Shown piece by piece: positions 45,644 through 52,754 of a stretch of 64,000 nucleotides of DNA. Numbering within the stretch: the first letter of the stretch is position 1; each line of letters begins with the position of its first letter. The translations under genes and the position numbers were made by a program. Source of the DNA: Leptotrichia massiliensis (GTDB taxonomy: Bacteria > Fusobacteriota > Fusobacteriia > Fusobacteriales > Leptotrichiaceae); contig NZ_FNVZ01000004.1 of the NCBI RefSeq assembly GCF_900104625.1, positions 62,001 through 126,000 of the forward strand, written 5' to 3'. A model generated the notes under the pieces. The model was not told where the DNA came from, made no database searches, and worked only from the letters and a program-made list of their open reading frames with translations.

Positions 45644-47233
45644 TTACAATAAATTATAATCTGTACTTCCATCCTTATTATCCTTAATTTCTACCCCAAG
45701 TGCCTTCAATTCATCCCGAATTTCATCAGATAATTTGAAATTTTTCTCGCTTCTTGCCTTACTTCGTAATTTTATCAAAAAGGCAATTAATCTCTGCTCT
45801 CTTTGTGATTTTTCAAAAAACTCCATAATTTTCTCGTTTTCCTCCTTTCTATTAATTATTATTCCAAAAACATTTTCTAATTTCAATTTCAAAGAAGCGT
45901 ACGATTCTTTTATTACCAAATAATTTTTAGAATACTTATTTTCATTTTTAAGAATGGGAATAAATTTATTTGTTTCTCGAATTTGTTCGAAAATCGTTGC
46001 AAGAGCTTGTGGTGTGTTCATGTCATCATCCATTGCATCTCTGAATTTTTTATCAAATTCATCAATCTTTTTATAAAATTCAAAATATTCAGGATTTAAT
46101 TCGTTTTCAATAATTTTATCAAAAAGATTATTTAATGTCTGCAGTACACCCTTATCCTTGTCAAAAGTTACGTTCGCATACTCTTTCATCGTAGTTTCAG
46201 ATTTTTCAGAATTATTTTTCTCTTCTATTTTTTCCTTCTTATATTTTTCAACAATATTTTCAAATTTATTCATTGATTTTACAATATTTTGCAACGCTTT
46301 TTTCGTATCCTCCATATTCTCGAATGAAAAGTTAATTGGCTTTCTGTAATGAGTGCTAAGAATAAAAAGTCTTACTACATTCCCAGAAAATTTTTCAAGT
46401 ATTTCACGAAGTAAAAAGAAATTTCCTAGCGATTTTGACATCTTGTCGCCATTTATCTGAATAAATCCGTTGTGAAGCCAGTAATTTGCAAAGTTTCCGT
46501 GATAAGCACACTTGCTTTGGGCAATCTCATTTTCGTGATGCGGAAAAACTAAATCTTGTCCGCCACCATGAATATCAAATGTATCCCCAAGATATTTTTT
46601 TGCCATCGCACTACATTCAATGTGCCAGCCAGGACGCCCTTCTCCCCAAGGCGATTTCCAAAACGGCTCTCCATCCTTCTTTTTCTTCCAAAGTGCAAAG
46701 TCTACTGGATTTTTCTTGATTTCCGAAACATCAATCCTAGCCCCAAGTTCCAGTTCCTCAATTTTCTGATTTGACAATTTCCCATAATCCTTATATTTTT
46801 TTACTTCAAAATAGACATCCCCATCTTTCTCGTAAGCAAATCCATTATCAATTAATTTTTGAATAATCTCAATAATTTCCGCCATATTCTCAGTAACCTT
46901 AGGTCTTTTAACACTATCAAGAATATTCAGCTTGCTAATATCCTCAAAAAAATATTTTATATATTTTTCCGAAACCTCACTCGCAGAAGTCCCTTCTTCC
47001 ATAGACTTATTTATAATTTTATCATCCACATCCGTAAAATTCTGCACAAACTCAACTTCCATCCCCTTATGTTTAAAATACCGTGCCAACGTATCAAACA
47101 CCACAATCGGTCGTGCATTTCCCAAATGTATATAATTATAGACAGTAGGCCCACAAACATACATTTTTACCTTATTTTCTTCTATTGTCTTAAATTCTTC
47201 AATTTTATTTGTCATTGTGTTGTAAAGTTTCAT
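45644..47233 (-). CDS. cysS: Cysteinyl-tRNA synthetase
   Basis: 529 residues, somewhat longer than the usual 460-480 because of an insertion of about 50 residues after the catalytic core (KKEKIEEKNNSEKSETTMKEYANV region). Class I signatures: MYVCGPTVYNYIHLGNARP (HIGH-like, zinc Cys) and NGDKMSKSLGN (KMSKS). Zinc ligands are also in WHIECSAMA and FPHHENEIAQ. It charges tRNA-Cys. GGGAG precedes the ATG. Confidence 0.96.
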   Translation of the reverse strand: MKLYNTMTNKIEEFKTIEENKVKMYVCGPTVYNYIHLGNARPIVVFDTLARYFKHKGMEVEFVQNFTDVDDKIINKSMEEGTSASEVSEKYIKYFFEDISKLNILDSVKRPKVTENMAEIIEIIQKLIDNGFAYEKDGDVYFEVKKYKDYGKLSNQKIEELELGARIDVSEIKKNPVDFALWKKKKDGEPFWKSPWGEGRPGWHIECSAMAKKYLGDTFDIHGGGQDLVFPHHENEIAQSKCAYHGNFANYWLHNGFIQINGDKMSKSLGNFFLLREILEKFSGNVVRLFILSTHYRKPINFSFENMEDTKKALQNIVKSMNKFENIVEKYKKEKIEEKNNSEKSETTMKEYANVTFDKDKGVLQTLNNLFDKIIENELNPEYFEFYKKIDEFDKKFRDAMDDDMNTPQALATIFEQIRETNKFIPILKNENKYSKNYLVIKESYASLKLKLENVFGIIINRKEENEKIMEFFEKSQREQRLIAFLIKLRSKARSEKNFKLSDEIRDELKALGVEIKDNKDGSTDYNLL

Positions 47234-47290
47234 TTTTTATTCTCCCTACTTTTGAAAACTTTTAATTTATTTTGGTTCATTTAATTTTAG

Positions 47291-47785
47291 TTATTCCAAT
47301 TTTTCTTTTATTAAACCACTAGGATAAAAAATAATAGCGGGATCAAATGTCATTATCAAATTTTTCCTTTTATATTTCTTGCCTTTTCGCTCAAAAAAAT
47401 ATACTTTCCTTATATCTTTTGCATTTTTTAATATTAACTGAATGTTATCTTTTTTCTCACCATAACTGACAATTAACGATATTTTTTTATTTTCCTTATA
47501 AAAATATCGATTTTTATAATAATTAATATATTCATCTTCTAAATGGCATTCTCTAAGAGTATCATCATCTGCTTCCCTAAACTCACCATATTGTTCCTTC
47601 TTTTCATCTAAATGCCCAATAAAAGACTGTCCATTTAATTCCCATCCAATTTTTCTTACTTTTTTATCAGGAATACATTCATATTTTTCATTTTTTTCGA
47701 TAATTTGTATTATTTTTTCTTTTGGATAATTTGCTGAAAAAAGCAATGTTCCAAATAATAAAAATATTATAGTTACTTTTCCCAT
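47291..47785 (-). CDS. Secreted protein next to the Septu-like genes, unknown function
   Basis: About 164 residues from the ATG at 47785, which has GAGG seven bases before it; a longer frame to 47824 overlaps the HNH gene and lacks the exposed signal. Signal peptide MGKVTIIFLLFGTLLFS. The mature part is basic, with two Cys (KYECIPDKK and LRECHLEDEY) and many Tyr/Lys. I do not recognise the family. Although it lies right after the defence pair, its export signal speaks against a role in intracellular defence. Confidence 0.65.
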   Translation of the reverse strand: MGKVTIIFLLFGTLLFSANYPKEKIIQIIEKNEKYECIPDKKVRKIGWELNGQSFIGHLDEKKEQYGEFREADDDTLRECHLEDEYINYYKNRYFYKENKKISLIVSYGEKKDNIQLILKNAKDIRKVYFFERKGKKYKRKNLIMTFDPAIIFYPSGLIKEKLE

Positions 47786-47820
47786 AATTAAACCTCGATT
47801 TTTAATAATTTGTATTATTT

Positions 47821-48450
47821 TCAAATCATTTCTTCTAAAATTTCAATATTTTCTAGTAAAAAATCATTTAAACTTGGAAATCTAAAATAATCATTTTTAA
47901 TAAAATCCACTATCTCACTATCTGCTAGATTTTCAATAGTATTCTTGATTTCTATTATATATTTTTTCCTTAAAATACATAATTTATCTTCATTTAAATT
48001 TAAAATCTCAATTGTTTTTACTGCTTTTTTATTTTCTGATCCACTTTCTTTTAGTGGAACAATCTTTCCAGTTTTAATATCGTAAGAAAAATATTCATTA
48101 GGATTTTCTATAACTGGATTTATAAACGATTCGTCCCATTTATTACCTTTTGCTTGTCCACAAGTTTTCTCATATATACATCCAACTATAAAATTTTTAT
48201 AATCAGAAAATTGTTTTGGAAATTTATCTTTAGGTTTTATATGTTCTATTTGACTTTCGTCTAAATCCAATTCAAGTTCACAATAAGGGCAGTAATATTC
48301 ATTTTCTATTTTTTGTTCATTTTCAAGCATGTAAATTTTCAATTGTCGTTTTATTTCAAAATCAAAGTTATCCCAATTTTTAGGTTCTTTTTTTCTCTTA
48401 AATTTTGTAAAAAATTCTGGTTCACTATTACTCTTATTTACTTTCAGCAT
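47821..48450 (-). CDS. ptuB: HNH endonuclease-like protein, PtuB type (TIGR02646-like)
   Basis: 209 residues. YYCPYCELELDLDESQIEHIKPKDKFP (Cys54, Cys57, Glu69-His70) is the HNH start with the CxxC zinc pair and EHIxPK of the TIGR02646 family. A second Cys pair follows in NFIVGCIYEKTCGQAKGNKW. In Septu systems PtuB is the nuclease partner of the PtuA ATPase. The ATG overlaps the end of the ATPase gene by 17 bases with GAGG inside it, so the two are coupled. No reverse transcriptase or retron RNA is seen, so it appears to be stand-alone Septu, not a retron effector. Confidence 0.82.
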   Translation of the reverse strand: MLKVNKSNSEPEFFTKFKRKKEPKNWDNFDFEIKRQLKIYMLENEQKIENEYYCPYCELELDLDESQIEHIKPKDKFPKQFSDYKNFIVGCIYEKTCGQAKGNKWDESFINPVIENPNEYFSYDIKTGKIVPLKESGSENKKAVKTIEILNLNEDKLCILRKKYIIEIKNTIENLADSEIVDFIKNDYFRFPSLNDFLLENIEILEEMI

Positions 48451-49654
48451 TCTTCAAACCTCTTTTTTTCCTGATTTTAATATCCATATCTATTAAAAAT
48501 ATATCTTCATCTTTAGAACCCAATATTCCCTTTAATTCACGATATTTTTCTTTAAATTTATCACTATTGTATTCATCCCTATCAACAATTTTTCTTACTT
48601 CTTCCAACAACTTAAACACTTTAGGATTTCTAGTAGTTTCCAAGCCCATAATATCCTTCAACACTCTATCCGTCGGCTGTCCATAAGAATCATACAATTC
48701 ATCCCCAGTCCTAACCACAATTTGCCCTTCATCATCCTTATCCAGCAACATAATATTTTCTTTTCTCACACTCCCCAAAATATGCGGTGAATGTGTCGCA
48801 ATAATTATCTGATTATTTTCCCCAATTTTTCTATAAACATCAACAATTTTCTGTTGCCATTTAGGATGCAATGAAAGTTCAGGCTCATCAATCAGAATAA
48901 TAGAATTTTCAGGATTTAGCATTTTTATAGCCAAAGTCCGTAAAAATAACTGCTTTTCCCCAGAAGATAACTCGTTTATATCAAACTCATCTCCTGAAGA
49001 ATTTGTGAAAAGTGTAATATTTCTACCATCTTGTGAGATATCTTCAACTTTTACATCTATACTTAAATTTTCAAATATTTCATTTATTTCATTAAAAACT
49101 TTTTTTTGTACATCTCCAACTTTTTCATCTTTATTTTTAAGCATTGCTGAAATCATTTTTGTAGCTATGTAAGACGGAATATCTTTTATTAAATTCGTAT
49201 CTACAATATTTAAAAATTCATATTTCTGTACTAAATTAGTAATAGCTATATCTATTTTCTGAAAATTTATTTCCGTTGGAACATAAATTATTTTAGGAAG
49301 AATTAATAAATTTTTTTTAATAACTAAATATGAAGAATCATTCAGATTCTCTTTTTTATCATTTAAAGAAAAATATTTCAAAGTACTATAAAAATATTTT
49401 TCACTTCCTATTTTATCTATACATTCTTTTTCTTCTTTTTCAAAAAATATTTGCAAATTATTAATAATTTTTATTTCTTGAATATCAATGTGACTTTCGA
49501 AATAGTCTTTAATACTTTCTAATACTCTTGTTTTACCACTTCCATTTGAACCTGCTAAAACTACTAAATCTAACGGCTCATCATTTTTTTCAAAATTTAT
49601 AGATATATCTCTCAATCCTTTAAATTCTTTTATATGAAGATTTTTGATTTTCAT
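48434..49654 (-). CDS. ptuA: PtuA-like AAA/ABC-type ATPase (Septu)
   Basis: 406 residues. Walker A GSNGSGKT (35-42) in an SMC/RecF-like N-terminus (IKNLHIKEFKGLRDISINF), signature FDINELSSGEKQLFLRTLAIKML, Walker B SIILIDEPELSLHPKWQ, and switch IIIATHSPHILG. This is the OLD/PtuA-style ATPase. No TOPRIM nuclease domain follows: the C-terminal 90 residues are helical (GLETTRNPKVFKLLEEVRKIVDRDEYNSDKFKEKYRELKG). PtuA binds ATP and controls PtuB, which cuts DNA on phage infection in studied systems. AAAGGAG precedes the ATG. It lies 30 bp downstream of mutS2. Confidence 0.85.
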   Translation of the reverse strand: MKIKNLHIKEFKGLRDISINFEKNDEPLDLVVLAGSNGSGKTRVLESIKDYFESHIDIQEIKIINNLQIFFEKEEKECIDKIGSEKYFYSTLKYFSLNDKKENLNDSSYLVIKKNLLILPKIIYVPTEINFQKIDIAITNLVQKYEFLNIVDTNLIKDIPSYIATKMISAMLKNKDEKVGDVQKKVFNEINEIFENLSIDVKVEDISQDGRNITLFTNSSGDEFDINELSSGEKQLFLRTLAIKMLNPENSIILIDEPELSLHPKWQQKIVDVYRKIGENNQIIIATHSPHILGSVRKENIMLLDKDDEGQIVVRTGDELYDSYGQPTDRVLKDIMGLETTRNPKVFKLLEEVRKIVDRDEYNSDKFKEKYRELKGILGSKDEDIFLIDMDIKIRKKRGLKNAESK

Positions 49655-49684
49655 AAATTTTCATTCTCCTTTAAATCAAATGTC

Positions 49685-52024
49685 CTACTTCAAAGTAACC
49701 ACCGTACACCCAATTCCACCTTCATTCTGATTGGCATCCTTAAATTCTGTTACATATTTTGAAGTTCTTAGGTATTCGTGGATTTTTTTTCTTAGTACCA
49801 TTGTTCCTTTTCCGTGAATTATATAGATTTCGTGGTAACCTGTTAGCATTGCTCTGTCCATGTATGTTTCTAATTCTGCGATTGCTTCGTCGGCATTCAT
49901 TCCACGTAAGTCAATTTCTCCTCGTACTTGGGAAGTTCGTTTTAGTGAGGCGAAGTTTTTGAATTTGTTTGTTTTTTTCTTTTGAATTTTTACAATGTCG
50001 TCAGTTGATACAACCAGCTTTAATATTCCAGTTTGTACTTGAATACGGTTGTTTGGCATTATTTTCAAAATTTTTCCGTTTTGGTTCATTGTTTTTACAA
50101 GCACTTCTTCCCCAACCGAAAAATCTACATTTTGAGTAACGACTTTCTTTTCCTTTACATTTTTCTTTTTATCCGTAATAAATGATTCACGTAGCATATT
50201 CAGGCTTCTTTGAGCATTTTTCGCATCTTCTTTTTTAGATTCCTCGCTGTTAATTTTGTCAATGAGGTTTTTAGCTTTTGCCTGCATGTTTTTCAAGTAA
50301 TTGTCAGCTTCCTCGTAGGCACGTTTTATAATTTCATTTTTTTCATTTTCAAGTTTTATCATATTTTGCTCATAAATGCTTTTTTGCTTGTCAAGTTCCG
50401 TTCTTGTTGCTTCCAATTGTGCCTGCATTGTTTCCAGCTCATCATTTTTTTCCTTAATTGATTTTAACATTTCTTCGACACGCTGATTATCTTCACTTAT
50501 GTAGCTTTTTGCATTTTCAATCACTTCTTCACTAATTCCGTATTTTCTTGCAATTATAAGAGCGTTACTTTCTCCCGGTATTCCTTCCAGCAGTTTGTAC
50601 GTTGGAGATAATGTTTCCACGTCAAATTCCATTGAGGCACTTTTAATTCCTGTTGTATTAAAGGCATAGGCTTTTACTTCGCTGTAATGGGTTGTGATTA
50701 TTGAAGTTACGTGTTTTTTGTTCAAGTAATCAATGATTGCCATTGCAAAAGCAGCCCCTTCCATTGGATCAGTTCCACTTCCCAATTCATCCATCAATAC
50801 AAGTGATTTACTGTTTGCATTTTCAATTATATCTTTTATTTTGCTAACATGCCCTGAAAATGAGGATAAGTTTTGCTCAAGACTTTGTTCATCCCCAATG
50901 TCAGCCAGTACATTGTGAAAATATCCAATTTCAGTTTTTTCATTTGCAGGAATTGGAATACCAGATAATGCCATAATTGTAAGAAGTCCAGCCACTTTCA
51001 ATGTTACTGTCTTCCCTCCAGTATTAGGCCCTGTAATAAGCATTATATTTTCAGGATTCCCAAGTTCAAAATTAATCGGCACAACTGTATTTTCATCAAT
51101 TAACGGATGTCTTGCTTCAACCAGTTTCAAATATTCCTTATTAATAATTTTTGGAACAATACATTTCCTATTAACCGAATAATTCGTTTTCGCATCAATA
51201 AAGTCCAGTCTTTCCAAAATTTCCTTAATTTCCAGAATTTCTTCCTTTTTCGTTTTTACAAGTTCTGTAATTCTAAGCAGTATTTTTCTAATTTCCTCAC
51301 GTTCACGAGCCTCATATTCACGCAATTTATTATTTAATGAAACAACATTTAAAGGCTCAATGTAAACTGTGCTTCCTGTTGCAGACCTATCATGTTCTAT
51401 TCCTTTAATAAGCCCTTTAAAATCTGTCTTTACAGCAATTACGTATCTATCATTTCTTTGAGTTATTATTCTTTCCTGAATAGCATTTTGCGTACTTTTA
51501 TTGGAAATCAGCTCGTCAAATTTCTCTTTTATATTTGCATTAATATTCTGCTTCTGCCTTCTCACATCACGAAGTCCAATCGAAGCCTCATCTTTTAACA
51601 CTCCTTCATCATTAATTGCTTCTGAAATAAAGTTCTCAATATCCTTAACTTCCTCAACATCACTAAACAGATTCCAAATCGTTCTATATTTATCCCTGAC
51701 ATTCTTAGCCCTGCTTTTAGAAATTCTAAAAATTGTCAAATTTTTCTTCAGAACTGCCAAATCCTCAGCACTCAAATAAGAACCAATAATATCAATAGAA
51801 TTCATCATTCTAGTAATATCTGCAAGCCCTGCAAGTTCCAAACCATCATCATACTTATAAAAGTCAATCATCTCCATCATAAGCATAAGTTCTTTATCCA
51901 AAACCGATTTTTCCTTTATAATATCAATATCCAGAAACTTTTCTTTCGTCTTCTCCAATCTTGATAAATCAATAAGTTCGTTAATTATCTTATAAAATTC
52001 CAATACATCATAATTTTTTTTCAT
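49685..52024 (-). CDS. mutS2: Endonuclease MutS2
   Basis: 779 residues, full length. MutS-type ATPase: GPNTGGKTVTLKVAGL (Walker A), LVLMDELGSGTDPMEGAA (Walker B), THYSEVKAYA. Then a long coiled segment (about 515-620), a KOW-like segment and the C-terminal Smr nuclease domain (GEIDLRGMNADEAIAELETYM, IIHGKGTMVLRKKIHEYL). MutS2 acts on recombination intermediates and on collided ribosomes in other bacteria. First gene upstream of the Septu-like pair. Confidence 0.95.
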   Translation of the reverse strand: MKKNYDVLEFYKIINELIDLSRLEKTKEKFLDIDIIKEKSVLDKELMLMMEMIDFYKYDDGLELAGLADITRMMNSIDIIGSYLSAEDLAVLKKNLTIFRISKSRAKNVRDKYRTIWNLFSDVEEVKDIENFISEAINDEGVLKDEASIGLRDVRRQKQNINANIKEKFDELISNKSTQNAIQERIITQRNDRYVIAVKTDFKGLIKGIEHDRSATGSTVYIEPLNVVSLNNKLREYEAREREEIRKILLRITELVKTKKEEILEIKEILERLDFIDAKTNYSVNRKCIVPKIINKEYLKLVEARHPLIDENTVVPINFELGNPENIMLITGPNTGGKTVTLKVAGLLTIMALSGIPIPANEKTEIGYFHNVLADIGDEQSLEQNLSSFSGHVSKIKDIIENANSKSLVLMDELGSGTDPMEGAAFAMAIIDYLNKKHVTSIITTHYSEVKAYAFNTTGIKSASMEFDVETLSPTYKLLEGIPGESNALIIARKYGISEEVIENAKSYISEDNQRVEEMLKSIKEKNDELETMQAQLEATRTELDKQKSIYEQNMIKLENEKNEIIKRAYEEADNYLKNMQAKAKNLIDKINSEESKKEDAKNAQRSLNMLRESFITDKKKNVKEKKVVTQNVDFSVGEEVLVKTMNQNGKILKIMPNNRIQVQTGILKLVVSTDDIVKIQKKKTNKFKNFASLKRTSQVRGEIDLRGMNADEAIAELETYMDRAMLTGYHEIYIIHGKGTMVLRKKIHEYLRTSKYVTEFKDANQNEGGIGCTVVTLK

Positions 52025-52159
52025 TTTATTTTCCTCAACATTCTTTTTTTCTTTTATTTAATATTTTAAAAATCCTATATTCTTATTTAAATTATATGAA
52101 ACAAATTATTATTAATAAAGATTTTTCTTGATAATTTTATACTTTTTCTTTTTTATAAA

Positions 52160-52290
52160 GCAAAGGGGAACAGTCGCCATCCCCTTTGCAATCCCTGCTT
52201 GTCTAAGTATTTTTTTGAAATAAAAATGAAACTCGCTACGTAAAACTTCGCTCAAACAATCATTTTCATTCCAAAAAAATCACGACAGTT
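52160..52290 (-). repeat. Structured repeat element, type 2 (copy C')
   Basis: Reading the minus strand, arms GGAATGAAAATGA and TCATTTTTATTTC (plus 52260-52272 and 52217-52229) pair with two G-U. The loop holds GATTGTTTGAGCGAAG, TACGTA and GCGAG. The terminal hairpin has arms 52160-52169 / 52180-52189 and a minus-strand loop TGGCGACTGT, identical to copy C. Relative to copy C, a C-G pair is replaced by T-A. Confidence 0.75.
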
Positions 52291-52324
52291 TTAATTTAAT
52301 CACATAATTGTGATACTAGAAAAG

Positions 52325-52500
52325 TAAGCAAAATTTCGTTAAAGAAAAAATAACTGTTTGAGATTTTGGAATAAATTTTAAATAATATTTAGTTAATCAT
52401 GTAAAAATAACCTTTATTCAAAATCGAGTTTTATTTTTTCTTTATAAGAAAGTTTTGCGTAAAGCGTGGGTGCAGGGAGATGGCGTCTGATCTCCCTGCT
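52325..52500 (+). repeat. Structured repeat element, type 1 (copy D)
   Basis: Closely related to copy A at 3421-3592. Stems: AAAGAAAAAATA (52442-52453 less 100, i.e. 52342-52353) with TATTTTTTCTTT (52433-52444), and ATTTTG (52364-52369) with CAAAAT (52420-52425). Terminal hairpin of 10 bp at 52473-52482 / 52491-52500, loop GGCGTCTG. Diverges from copy C' across a spacer that is also partly conserved at 4.68-4.72 kb. Confidence 0.75.
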
Positions 52501-52667
52501 TAAAATAATTTAAATAATAAATTCACTATATAAAAAAGTCTACTTAAATTAACTAAAATAACAAAATTATTTTTAAAAAATATTTTTTATAAATTTTTCA
52601 TATTTTGTTAAAATTATATCACATTTTGCAATAATTTAAAATCGCTATTTAATACGAAACGTTTTTG

Positions 52668-52676
52668 TGATATAAT
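52668..52676 (+). promoter_or_regulatory. Extended -10 promoter of ppc
   Basis: TG-A-TATAAT (52668-52676), about 80 bp before the start at 52755, preceded by no clear -35. Confidence 0.5.
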
Positions 52677-52754
52677 TTAAAAGGTGAAATACTTAAAATA
52701 ATAAAATTTAGATAATAAGTAGAATTTTATATAAAGAAAGAGAGTGTGAAATAA

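Larger units (their letters stand above)
52025..52754. other. 730-bp intergenic region with paired divergent repeats
   Basis: No gene is seen. It holds a type 2 repeat on the minus strand (52160-52290), a type 1 repeat on the plus strand (52325-52500) and the ppc promoter. The rest is A/T-rich. Confidence 0.6.

Noticed and set aside
47821-49654. Retron defence system
   Set aside because: The ATPase and HNH pair also occurs with retrons, but no reverse transcriptase frame or msr/msd-like RNA lies in the flanks.
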